From NCBI GenBank assembly GCA_014379385.1, contig JACMLW010000201.1, positions 1 to 33,153 of the forward strand: a DNA stretch of 33,153 nt. The letters are read 5' to 3'. This stretch comes from Phycisphaerales bacterium. Lineage in GTDB: Bacteria > Planctomycetota > Phycisphaerae > Phycisphaerales > UBA1924. Below, piece by piece: positions 1 to 7,509 of this stretch (its first letter is position 1; the number at the start of each line of letters is the position of its first letter). The position numbers and the translations under genes are program-made. The notes beneath the pieces were generated by a model. It was given only the letters and a program-made list of their open reading frames with translations. It was not told the origin of the DNA and ran no database searches.

Positions 1-95
1 ACGATCTGGACACCGCGCGACGCCCAAAAACGAGCGTGCAACTGCTCGGGAGCGAGGCCCCAGACGGTATGTAACTCAGAGAGTGTGTGCGGCAT
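1..95 (-). CDS. Start of an unidentified protein, cut by the left window edge
   Basis: An ATG at 95 opens a frame that runs without a stop to the edge of the window (31 complete codons). The visible N-terminus begins MPHTLSELHTVW and contains LHARFWASRGVQI, which looks like real protein: Trp, Arg and aromatic residues are well spread and the codons are GC-biased like the neighbours. It lies 97 bases beyond the stop of the Wzz/BY-kinase gene on the same strand, so it may be the next gene of the polysaccharide block. I see no strong ribosome binding site before this ATG. Too little is present to name a family. Confidence 0.45.
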   Translation of the reverse strand, partial: MPHTLSELHTVWGLAPEQLHARFWASRGVQI

Positions 96-120
96 GTTGG
101 GCTGTCGGAAAGAAGCACCC

Positions 121-148
121 GCCCGGTGCAGAGATTACTGCGCCGGGC
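121..148 (-). terminator. GC-rich hairpin after the last complete gene of the block
   Basis: Two 11-base arms (121-131 and 138-148) flank a 6-base loop. The complement is perfect except for one position, which is a G-U pair if read on the plus strand and a C-A mismatch on the minus strand. It lies 45 bases past the stop of the gene ending at 193. In the minus direction it is followed by a pyrimidine-rich stretch but no real U-run. It may be a weak or Rho-assisted terminator, an mRNA 3' end stabiliser, or a spacer hairpin. The open frame starting at 95 leaves almost no room for a new promoter, which argues against complete termination here. Confidence 0.4.
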
Positions 149-192
149 CGGGCGGGGTTCACAAGGGTGGTGGGAGGCCCGCGAGTTCCGCG

Positions 193-2451
193 TCAGCGGC
201 GGATATCCATCGCCACTGTTCGCGAGATGGGATCGAGCGCGCTGAACTCCTCCGGGACGCTGTCCGGGGTGGGCGCTCGATTCGCGACTTCGACCGAGAC
301 GGACCGGAAGGATGCGCTCGCGGCCGAGCGATTAAAGTCGGTGGTTGACGCCCGATTGAAGACCATCCCCAAGACATTAGCGCCGAGGTTCGCAAGCTGC
401 TCGTAGGCACGTTGGACTTGGACGCGATGCTGGCCGCGACCGACGACTAGAACGACCCCGTCGGCGGCGGCGCTGACGAAGTTGGCTTCGAGGCTGCCGA
501 GGATGGGGCCGGTGTCGATAAGGATGACGTCGTAACGGTCTCGGAGCGAATCGAGGAATCGGCGGACCACGGGCTCGGACAGACGGCTGATGAAGCGATC
601 GTCGTCGCGTCCCGAAGCAAGCACGGAGAGGCGGTCTATTTTGGTGGCGACAACACTGCCGTTCACAGTGCCGGCGGAGAGGGCCTCTCCGATTCCCTCG
701 GGGCTGGACATCTTGAGGGTGGACGAAAGCCCGCGGCCGATGAGGTCAAAGTCGATGAGCAGGGTGTTGGCCCCGGATGCCGCAAAGGAGAGTCCAAGGG
801 AGATGGTGAGACTGGTCTTGCCGTCGCCCGCGGTCGCCGAGGTTATGGCGTAGACCTTCTTGCCGGCGCCGCCGATCTCGAGCATGGTGCGCATCTGGTG
901 GACACAGTGTGCCGCGGCCGCTGTTTGCTCCGCCCCGGCGCCGGTCTGGGGAAGCTCCGGGAGGATCCCAAAGACGCGGGCGGACGCGAAGGCGGGCTTG
1001 GCTTCGTCGGAATATCGGAATCGCCGATCGAGCAGGCCGAACAGGGCGATGAGCGCGACGGGAAAGCCTCCGCCAAGCACGAATCCCATGGCTCCGGTCT
1101 TGAATCGCGAGTCGACGTTCGGGCTCGTGGGAGGCGTGTCGGGCATGATCGTTTCGATACGGCCAACCGTGTCCTGGACCCGCGATTCGACGCTGATCTC
1201 GTCGAGGCGACGGGTCACCTCGTCGAGCGAGTTGCGGAACTGATCGATCTCGCGGCGACGGGCGCCGATCGCCAGACGTCGGTTGCCGATCTTCACGGCC
1301 TCTTCACGCCATTCTGAGGCCTTCTGCTGGAGCAGACGGAGATCCTCGGCGAGTTTCGCGGGAGTCTCAGGGCGATTGGCGCCAACGCTTCCGTCTACAG
1401 GCGCGGAGGCGCTGGTGATCATCCAACTGTCGATGTACGCCTCGATGGTTTTGTTGAGTTCTTCCACCTCGATCTTCGCGGCCTGCATGTCCTCATGCTT
1501 GTCGCCAACGCCGCGAGACTTGAGCTTCGAGATGAGACTGTCGGCCTCGCGCCTTCTGGCCACGAAGGATTTCATCTCGGGGTCAACATCGGCAAGGGCC
1601 TCCGGGGAGGGTCGCTCGAGCGGGACGGGCTCGGTGGGCTGCGCCAGGGCCGGATCAGGGGTCGGCGCCGGCGGGGGTGGCCCTCCCAGCTTTGCGAGTC
1701 TGAGTTCGAGGACGGAAACCTCGTCATCAACCTCGAGCAGGCGGTTGATGTGCCAGTCATGAAGGCGGTCGAGGTCGTCGGTGCCGAACTCTTTTGCTTC
1801 CTGCTCGATCTGCTGCTGACGACTGCTGATCTCTGCCTCGGTCGTGCGGCGACGTTCCTCGAGAGTGCGGATGGTCACGTCTCGCATCTGCTTGGCTTCG
1901 GCGTGACTGAAGATCTCGTCGTAGGCCTGGATGACCGCTTCCAGACCGGTCTTGGCGGCATTCGGTTTCACATCGGTGAAACTCACGAAGATGAGCTCGG
2001 GGGCCTCGCGGCTGGTGGTCACCTGGAGCGACTGGCGGAAACGGCGCTCCGCCTCCGGGCTGCGGCCCCGCCCATTGGCACGCCACTCGCGACTGTCCAT
2101 GGCCCGCGAAATCACGCGCGAGTTTTTAAGCAGGTTCGCCTGTGTGTTCACAAAGCTCGTGAACATCGGCGGCACTTCGCTCTGCTCAGTTTTGTAGAGG
2201 ATCATGCCCATCTTGGGCTGGATGCGGATCAGGCCCTCAGAACGGTACTTTGGGGTTTGGGAAAGGTATCCGCCTACGCCACCCGCGGACGCACCAAGAA
2301 CGGCCAGGATACTCACGAGCAGGTAACGGCCGCGGAGCAGCCGGTGGACGATCGTCAGAATGTTGGTCTGGCCTTGGGGCGCGTGGGAAGGTCCGCCCGG
2401 CAGTTCGGGTAGGGCGAGGGCGCGGGTGTCATGCGGCGGCAGGGTGTTCAC
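193..2451 (-). CDS. Polysaccharide co-polymerase fused to a BY-kinase-type ATPase (Wzz/GumC + CpsD)
   Basis: 752 residues. This family controls chain length and export of Wzx/Wzy polysaccharides at the inner membrane. A Wzz-type N-terminus has a first membrane segment at about residues 42-62, a long periplasmic region rich in charged heptad-like helices (about 150-430), and a second membrane segment at about 452-473. The cytoplasmic ATPase follows: Walker A (ATAGDGKTS) near 540, Walker A' (LLIDFD) near 563 and Walker B (VILIDTGP) near 642. Oddity: the C-terminal tail ends EEFSALDPISRTVAMDIRR and the last roughly 60 residues contain no tyrosine, so the Tyr cluster that classic Wzc-type kinases autophosphorylate is absent. 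The GTG start shares GTGA with the stop of the EpsI gene upstream. Family assignment is firm; kinase activity is uncertain. Confidence 0.93.
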   Translation of the reverse strand: MNTLPPHDTRALALPELPGGPSHAPQGQTNILTIVHRLLRGRYLLVSILAVLGASAGGVGGYLSQTPKYRSEGLIRIQPKMGMILYKTEQSEVPPMFTSFVNTQANLLKNSRVISRAMDSREWRANGRGRSPEAERRFRQSLQVTTSREAPELIFVSFTDVKPNAAKTGLEAVIQAYDEIFSHAEAKQMRDVTIRTLEERRRTTEAEISSRQQQIEQEAKEFGTDDLDRLHDWHINRLLEVDDEVSVLELRLAKLGGPPPPAPTPDPALAQPTEPVPLERPSPEALADVDPEMKSFVARRREADSLISKLKSRGVGDKHEDMQAAKIEVEELNKTIEAYIDSWMITSASAPVDGSVGANRPETPAKLAEDLRLLQQKASEWREEAVKIGNRRLAIGARRREIDQFRNSLDEVTRRLDEISVESRVQDTVGRIETIMPDTPPTSPNVDSRFKTGAMGFVLGGGFPVALIALFGLLDRRFRYSDEAKPAFASARVFGILPELPQTGAGAEQTAAAAHCVHQMRTMLEIGGAGKKVYAITSATAGDGKTSLTISLGLSFAASGANTLLIDFDLIGRGLSSTLKMSSPEGIGEALSAGTVNGSVVATKIDRLSVLASGRDDDRFISRLSEPVVRRFLDSLRDRYDVILIDTGPILGSLEANFVSAAADGVVLVVGRGQHRVQVQRAYEQLANLGANVLGMVFNRASTTDFNRSAASASFRSVSVEVANRAPTPDSVPEEFSALDPISRTVAMDIRR

Positions 2452-3125
2452 TTCGAGCTCGCCTCCGGGTCGCTGGCGAGCGACTGGATGACGGAGAGGT
2501 TGGCCCCCACCAACTCGGTGAAGATTGCCTCTTCTTCGGACCTTGGGAACCCCGAATCCAGCACGACTTGTACCTGGGCGGCTCCAAAGGGCCGAGACCG
2601 ATAATCCCCCGCCGCCGTGCGGACACGGTCGATATCAGGGACAAGACCCACCCCGGGAAGGGCGAAGAAGTTGTAGATGACAATCGAACGGTTCCGCTCA
2701 AACCCCGCTTGGTTGAACTCGTATCGGGTGATCGGGATCTCCGTTCCCTCGATCGCTATAACGTCCTGACTCGGAATCCCATTCCTTTGCCAGCCATGGG
2801 CGGGGTAGCAAACTGGCGGATAGTGGCCGCCCATGTCGCGCGTGTCCTTGCACTGAACGATGATGAAGTTGCCGGTGCGACCTGTAGACCTGTTGATGTA
2901 GGCGCGACTCAGGAGAGCGTTCGGGCGGAGCAGCGCCTGCGCGGCGGGCGGGATGGGCGTATCAATCCCCTCAAAGGAACCGATTTTCTGAGGAACCCCG
3001 TCCACCGCAGCCTTGGCCACGGCGTGGAATCGCTCGGCGAGGACCGGGTCCGGCATCGCTCGGGTTTCCAAATAGACCCCCAGCAGCAGAAGAACCGTAA
3101 TCAGAGGGGCCATGATGAGCTTCAT
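2448..3125 (-). CDS. epsI: EpsI-family exosortase-associated protein
   Basis: 225 residues with an N-terminal membrane anchor or signal segment (about residues 4-20), then a soluble extracytoplasmic domain. The EpsI signature is visible in the middle: a CKD motif, then GGHYPPVCYPAHGW. EpsI domains occur either fused to the C-terminus of exosortases or, as here, as a separate gene next to one; their biochemical role is not settled. The ATG at 3125 lies 21 bases after the exosortase stop, with AAGG about 10 bases upstream, and the stop overlaps the next gene's GTG by four bases. Position between exosortase and Wzz/kinase ties it to the polysaccharide export module. Confidence 0.85.
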   Translation of the reverse strand: MKLIMAPLITVLLLLGVYLETRAMPDPVLAERFHAVAKAAVDGVPQKIGSFEGIDTPIPPAAQALLRPNALLSRAYINRSTGRTGNFIIVQCKDTRDMGGHYPPVCYPAHGWQRNGIPSQDVIAIEGTEIPITRYEFNQAGFERNRSIVIYNFFALPGVGLVPDIDRVRTAAGDYRSRPFGAAQVQVVLDSGFPRSEEEAIFTELVGANLSVIQSLASDPEASSK

Positions 3126-3146
3126 ACGGGATGACCTTGCGTTTGT

Positions 3147-4025
3147 TCACTGATAGGCGAGCGTGTAGCGATTCACAGGAATCTGGGCCCAGTTAAGCAC
3201 CCGCATGACCCCCAGCAGGAGCATGAACGCCGCGGGGAGCATGAGCCAGCCGCTGATATCGTGGAAAGCGTTTGCGGTGGACTGGGGCGAATAGCCGTAG
3301 AGCACCACGGTGGGCAGCAAGCGGATGATGTTGCAGATCAGGGCCGCGATCGGGCTTGCAACGAGCACCACCAGGCGGGTGAAGTTGCGTAGCGGCATCC
3401 CGAACGCGAATGCATACGAAACGAGCACGACGGCGAAGACCATGCGCATGCCGTTGCAAGCCTCGGCGACGGCGACGTCAATCCCGTTGATTGTCAAGAG
3501 ATTGCCGGAGCGCTCCACGGGTACGCCGACAGTCTCCAGGATGGCCTGGGTGGTAAAGGCGGTCGCGGTTTGGAGCGGCCCTGAAATAGCTTGCCTGATC
3601 CCGCCCGGCGTCGGCACGAGGAACACCAACACAGCAAACGCCGGGAGAAAGCGGAAGAGGACGTGCTTTCCGAACACCGAGAGAACCGAGCCGATTGCAA
3701 TGAGTACCGCGCCGCCGTGCCAGAATGACTGGATGGAGTTGTTGAAACCCACAGACGAGAGAATCCAACCGACGGCCACAATCGGCGGGCCGATCATCGT
3801 GCCCTTTGGCGGACAGAATCGGAACCGAAGGCGACGGGCCCAGACCATCCAGAGCGCGACTACCGGAACAAGAAACACATGACTTTGCTCCTCGTCGGCG
3901 GTCGCGATCCGCACAATATCGACCCAAGCCGGCCATGTGAATGCAACGGCCGCTCCGCATAACACGGCCGCCCCGAGCAGATGCCAGATGGTCCAACCTT
4001 GCCTGGCGAGAATCGTGGGGATCAT
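3147..4025 (-). CDS. Exosortase (EpsH/Xrt family transpeptidase-like membrane protein)
   Basis: 292 residues, polytopic with about eight hydrophobic segments. Exosortases are thought to cleave PEP-CTERM tails of secreted proteins at the inner membrane and are usually encoded with exopolysaccharide genes. The catalytic triad expected for the family is present: Cys190 in VAEACNGMR, Arg235 in NIIRLL and His255 in AFHDISGW, all in the C-terminal half in the usual order. The start ATG overlaps the stop of the upstream nucleotidyltransferase-like gene (ATGA), and EpsI follows 21 bases downstream. No protein in this window carries a visible PEP-CTERM tail (Pro-Glu-Pro, a hydrophobic helix, then a basic end), so the substrate must lie elsewhere. 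I cannot assign the XrtA/XrtB subtype by eye. Confidence 0.92.
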   Translation of the reverse strand: MIPTILARQGWTIWHLLGAAVLCGAAVAFTWPAWVDIVRIATADEEQSHVFLVPVVALWMVWARRLRFRFCPPKGTMIGPPIVAVGWILSSVGFNNSIQSFWHGGAVLIAIGSVLSVFGKHVLFRFLPAFAVLVFLVPTPGGIRQAISGPLQTATAFTTQAILETVGVPVERSGNLLTINGIDVAVAEACNGMRMVFAVVLVSYAFAFGMPLRNFTRLVVLVASPIAALICNIIRLLPTVVLYGYSPQSTANAFHDISGWLMLPAAFMLLLGVMRVLNWAQIPVNRYTLAYQ

Positions 4026-4996
4026 CGTCCGTTCCTTCGCGCGCGGTCGGCGACGGTGATCACCCGATCATGCACACCCTCACCGGGCTGGACAACTCCA
4101 CCCTCGCACACAACCGAACGGACAATGACCGCATTCGCGCCGACGGTGGCGCCCCCGAGCACAACCGAATCATGCACTTTGGCGCTTGGATGCACGCTGG
4201 CGCTCTCCTCAACAATGCTGAAGGTCTGAAACCAATCCTCAGCGAATGGGTCTCGATCCCGATCGGGGGCCTTGCTGTGGGCCTGCCGAAGGGCCTGGAT
4301 GTAGCTGTCGAGCGTGCGAACGGGGAGCACACCGCACCAAGGGCGGATCGCAACACGCACCTGGCAAACCTTTGCGAGCGCGGGGAGTACCTGCTCTTTG
4401 AAATCGATGAAGCCTTTGCTCTTGATTGACCGCAGCACACCGCACCTTACGAGCTGCAACCCGCAGGGAGCGCTCTCGTCATCGGCGAGAAGTGCGATAT
4501 CGCCCATGACACCCGCGAGTGTCGCCACCAGTTCATGCAGCGGCGTCAGGAGCAACTGGTACGCATTGGCGACCAGCACAACATCATCTGGTGCGTAGTC
4601 TTCGGCGATATCGCGGAGCAGTCCGCCGGTGCCGCGAAGCTCGCCCTTGTCGTACTCCAGCGAGAGGTCCACGCGGGAAGACACGGACTGGGAGGTGGGC
4701 GCGGCGGAGGATCGATTGGAGATGATGCGAAGCTGGAGTTTCTCGATACCAACGGCGCACGCCAACTCTTCCGCCTGGGAGCACCAGGCCTGGAGAAGCG
4801 TGGCACTCTCGCGGATCGGCAGGTCGAGCAGAGAACGCGATACACCCCGAGCCAAGCCGCTCTCTCGCACCGAGCCCGCCAGGAGCACGATTCCCCTAAA
4901 TGCCTTCGGCAACGGAGCGTCCCCTCGCCGCGGCTGTATCCCGGGCGCAGCGCTCTGGCCATGTGCAGCAATACTCTGGTTTTTCACCGGCGCCAA
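4022..4996 (-). CDS. Degenerate NDP-sugar nucleotidyltransferase-like protein with left-handed beta-helix tail
   Basis: 324 residues. The N-terminal part (about 33-240) resembles a GT-A nucleotidyltransferase fold: FRGIVLLAGSVRESGL sits where the GGxGTRLxPLT loop should be and SRSLLDLPI where the PKxLLPI Lys segment should be. The signature glycines and the Lys are therefore missing, and VLVANAYQLLL replaces the usual metal-binding Asp strand. The C-terminal part (about 265-312) has hexapeptide-like repeats (ASVHPSAKVHDSVVLGG...VGANAVIVRSVV) typical of a left-handed beta-helix. It may be a pseudoenzyme or scaffold, or an acyltransferase-like protein. The TTG start at 4996 is preferred because GGGAGAG lies 6 bases upstream; no ATG exists in this frame near the N-terminus. 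It overlaps the exosortase start by four bases, suggesting joint function. Confidence 0.7.
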   Translation of the reverse strand: MAPVKNQSIAAHGQSAAPGIQPRRGDAPLPKAFRGIVLLAGSVRESGLARGVSRSLLDLPIRESATLLQAWCSQAEELACAVGIEKLQLRIISNRSSAAPTSQSVSSRVDLSLEYDKGELRGTGGLLRDIAEDYAPDDVVLVANAYQLLLTPLHELVATLAGVMGDIALLADDESAPCGLQLVRCGVLRSIKSKGFIDFKEQVLPALAKVCQVRVAIRPWCGVLPVRTLDSYIQALRQAHSKAPDRDRDPFAEDWFQTFSIVEESASVHPSAKVHDSVVLGGATVGANAVIVRSVVCEGGVVQPGEGVHDRVITVADRARRNGR

Positions 4997-5219
4997 TCGA
5001 GTCTCTCCCTGTGCCTCTTGCGCCCGGATCCGGACAGACCCGGGAGGTTCCGTGACACGCGAATGATGTCACGCCGAAGTTCGCCGAGACACCTTCACCT
5101 GGAATCATCGGCTGATCCGGCTCCGGCCATTGTACGAACCGTCGCGTTGAATAGGTCGGTTTTGTCTTGGTTTATTGCCCGGCTCGGGCGTGTTCCCTGC
5201 CGTTTTGTCCGATTGCCAG
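4997..5219 (-). other. 223-base gap with a hairpin; possible internal promoter region
   Basis: This is the second-largest non-coding gap of the block. A 7-base-pair hairpin (arms 5023-5029 and 5038-5044, one G-U pair) would form in the transcript about 27 bases before the TTG start at 4996. A smaller 5-base-pair hairpin lies at 5177-5189 without a U-run. A -10-like TACAAT is present on the minus strand (plus 5129-5134) but no convincing -35 element stands 16-18 bases before it. It may separate a nucleotidyltransferase-like/exosortase/EpsI/Wzz-kinase sub-operon from the genes upstream; that is inference. Confidence 0.35.
5003..5009 (-). promoter_or_regulatory. Ribosome binding site deciding a TTG start
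   Basis: The minus strand reads GGGAGAG, 6 bases before the TTG at 4996. It is the best Shine-Dalgarno match in the region and supports the non-ATG start of the nucleotidyltransferase-like gene. Confidence 0.6.
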
Positions 5220-6107
5220 TCATTGGTTGGTGCCCCGCGTGATCGATGCGGATTGTTCCCTGCCAGGCTTCCCAAGGTGGCGATGTCTCGCGAGCGCCGA
5301 GACAACCAGCAATCTCGCCGCGAAAGGAAGCCCCTGCACCAGGTATCGCTTCGCGAGCCGCCGTGGCTCCTGCATCAGCCGGTGCGACCATTCAAGACCG
5401 ACCCTTCGCATCCAGGGCGGGGCACGCCGGATATCCCCGCTCACAAAGCTGAATGTCACGCCGATTCCCAGAAACCACGTGGCGGGGAGCAGGTGTCGCA
5501 GACGCTCGATCAGCGCTTCCTGTTTAGGCGAGCCGAGCGCCACGAGTACGACATCCGGCTTGACGCTTGCGAGGCCCGACTCAAGCCTCGCCATATACGC
5601 AGCGTCTGACTCGAACCCGAAGGGCGGGCACTCGGTTCCGGCAACTCGTAGGCCGGGGTAGCGGGCCGCCAGCTGGCTGGCGGCGGTCTGAGCGGTGCCG
5701 GGGTTACCGCCGAGAAAATACACCGAGCGGACATCGCGGGCGCACCGCTCGCACAAGTGATAGATAAGATCGGACCCCGCGACCCGTTCGGGCAGCGGAG
5801 TGCCTCGCAACCGGCTCGCCCAGACGAGGGGCATCCCATCGGCGAGCCGGAGGGTGGCGTTGCTGGAGAGCGCAGCGAATGCCGGTTCGGTGACGAGGCG
5901 CCGCAGGATGTCGAGGTTGGGGGTGATTACCCAACCGCCGCAGCCGGCTCGGAGCTGCTGAGCAACATGCTCCACCGCCCCCGCGAGCGTGACCGCGTGC
6001 AAGGGGATGCCCATGAGCACGACGGAGGGAAGACCGGACATGGACGGTTCGGCAGGCAACGGATCGCCCGGCTCGGTTGGCAAGACTTGCTCGATCAGTT
6101 CGATCAC
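5220..6107 (-). CDS. WecG/TagA/CpsF-family glycosyltransferase
   Basis: 295 residues. Enzymes of this family (GT26) add a sugar, often ManNAc or a derived acid, as the second residue onto an undecaprenyl-diphosphate-linked primer at the inner face of the membrane. Family motifs are clear: ITPNLDILRRL (about residues 61-71), LADGMPLVWASRL (about 88-100, with the conserved Asp90), RVAGSDL (about 108-114), the FLGGNPGTA loop near 131-139, and a C-terminal VALGSPKQE motif. The GTG start overlaps the stop of the UDP-sugar dehydrogenase gene by four bases. This coupling fits a uronic-acid-type donor made by that dehydrogenase, but the actual donor is not shown by the sequence. Confidence 0.92.
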   Translation of the reverse strand: MIELIEQVLPTEPGDPLPAEPSMSGLPSVVLMGIPLHAVTLAGAVEHVAQQLRAGCGGWVITPNLDILRRLVTEPAFAALSSNATLRLADGMPLVWASRLRGTPLPERVAGSDLIYHLCERCARDVRSVYFLGGNPGTAQTAASQLAARYPGLRVAGTECPPFGFESDAAYMARLESGLASVKPDVVLVALGSPKQEALIERLRHLLPATWFLGIGVTFSFVSGDIRRAPPWMRRVGLEWSHRLMQEPRRLAKRYLVQGLPFAARLLVVSALARHRHLGKPGREQSASITRGTNQ

Positions 6108-7444
6108 GCCTTGACGACCCGGGCCCCCAGCCCGCCGAGGCCCTTCATCGCGTTGCGGGTGTCCACGACCAGCTTGGCGTGCTGCGCGATCGCCCTCCAG
6201 TTGACGGCGGCGTGGTCGGTGACGATGAGAACCGCGTCGAACGCGGTGAGCACGTCCTTGGAGAGATCGATGGACTTGAGGTCGCGCGTGTGCTTACGCA
6301 TCCGGGGGAAAGTCGGGACGTGCGGGTCGTGGTAGCTGACATCCGCCCCCAGGCCGGCGAGGATTTCGATGATTTCCGCTGCGGGCGTCTCGCGGGTGTC
6401 ATCGATATTTGGTTTGTACGCGAGCCCGACGATAAGCACCTTCGAGCCCTTCACTGACTTGCTCTCGTCGTTGAGCGCCGCGGCGAGTCGATCAACGACG
6501 TAGTGCGGCATCGAGGTGTTAATCTCACCCGCCAGCTCGATGAAGCGCGTGGGCTTCCCAACCTCGCGCGCCTTCCATGTGAGATAGAACGGGTCAATGG
6601 GGATGCAATGGCCGCCGAGGCCCGGACCCGGAAAGAACGGCATGAACCCGAATGGCTTGGTGGCGGCGGCCTCAATAACGTCCCACACGTCGATGCCCAT
6701 CGGCGTCAGGATCATCTTGAGTTCGTTGACTAGCGCGATGTTCACGGCGCGGAACGTGTTCTCCAGCACCTTGGCGGCCTCGGCGACCTCCGCGGTCGAC
6801 ACCGTGACGACGTGCTGAATGGCGCGGGCGTACATGAGCGAGGCCAGCTCGCCTGATTCCCGCTCGAGCCCGCCGACAAGTTTGGGTGTCGTCTTGGTAT
6901 TGTGCGACTTACGGCCCGGATCCTCCCGCTCGGGCGAGAACGCAACAAAGAAGTCCTTGCCGGAGACGAGCTTCTCGGCGCCCTTGGGCTGCGCTTCGAG
7001 CATCGCGGGGAGCAGGTCCTCGCGCGTGGTGCCCGGGTACGTCGTAGATTCGAGCACCACGAGCTGGCCGCGGCGGAGCGTCCGGCCGATGTCGCGCCCC
7101 GAGTTGATCACGTACGAGAGGTCGGGTTCCTGGTGCTTCCCGAGTGGGGTGGGGACGCAGATGATGATGGCGTCCGCCTCGGAGAGTCGCGAGAAATCGG
7201 CGGTAGCGCGGAAACGATCCGAACGGGAAAGGGTAGTGGTCATCTCTTCGCCAAGATGCTTGAGGTAGTTGCGGCCGACGGCGAGCGCCTCGATCTTCGA
7301 TGGGTCGATGTCGAAACCCAGGATGCGGAAGCCACCCTCGTGCAGAGCGTGCGCGAGTGGCAGACCAACATAACCGAGGCCGATAATCCCGATTGTGGCA
7401 TTACCGGACGAGAGTTTGGATTTGAGCGTGGAGAACACGTCCAT
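6104..7444 (-). CDS. UDP-sugar 6-dehydrogenase (UDP-GlcNAc/UDP-glucose dehydrogenase family)
   Basis: 446 residues. The enzyme oxidises C6 of a UDP-hexose(amine) to the uronic acid with two NAD+. N-terminal Rossmann motif IGLGYVGLPL (about residues 21-30), an ESTTYPGTT segment near 132-140, AFSPEREDPG near 168-177, and the catalytic Cys280 in PGPGLGGHCIPIDPFYLTWK; a C-terminal UDP-binding domain follows with VLIVGLAYKPNIDDTRE. The GGHCIPIDPFYLTWKA form and the SPEREDPG motif resemble the WbpA-type UDP-GlcNAc 6-dehydrogenases more than UDP-glucose dehydrogenase, but substrate cannot be settled by eye. ATG at 7444 follows a 65-base gap and has AAAGG upstream. It likely supplies an acidic sugar to the polymer. 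Confidence 0.92.
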   Translation of the reverse strand: MDVFSTLKSKLSSGNATIGIIGLGYVGLPLAHALHEGGFRILGFDIDPSKIEALAVGRNYLKHLGEEMTTTLSRSDRFRATADFSRLSEADAIIICVPTPLGKHQEPDLSYVINSGRDIGRTLRRGQLVVLESTTYPGTTREDLLPAMLEAQPKGAEKLVSGKDFFVAFSPEREDPGRKSHNTKTTPKLVGGLERESGELASLMYARAIQHVVTVSTAEVAEAAKVLENTFRAVNIALVNELKMILTPMGIDVWDVIEAAATKPFGFMPFFPGPGLGGHCIPIDPFYLTWKAREVGKPTRFIELAGEINTSMPHYVVDRLAAALNDESKSVKGSKVLIVGLAYKPNIDDTRETPAAEIIEILAGLGADVSYHDPHVPTFPRMRKHTRDLKSIDLSKDVLTAFDAVLIVTDHAAVNWRAIAQHAKLVVDTRNAMKGLGGLGARVVKA

Positions 7445-7509
7445 AGATGCATCAGCCTTTCTGACTCAAAGAACTGTTGGCGGCGCTCATGCCACCGGTA
7501 ACACTTGAT

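Noticed and set aside
1495-2412. Plus-strand open frame of 305 codons opposite the Wzz/kinase gene
   Set aside because: No recognisable motif; the opposite strand holds an intact Wzz/kinase protein.
5177-5189. Small hairpin as a terminator between the WecG/TagA and nucleotidyltransferase-like genes
   Set aside because: Stem of only five base pairs, three-base loop and no U-run on the coding strand.
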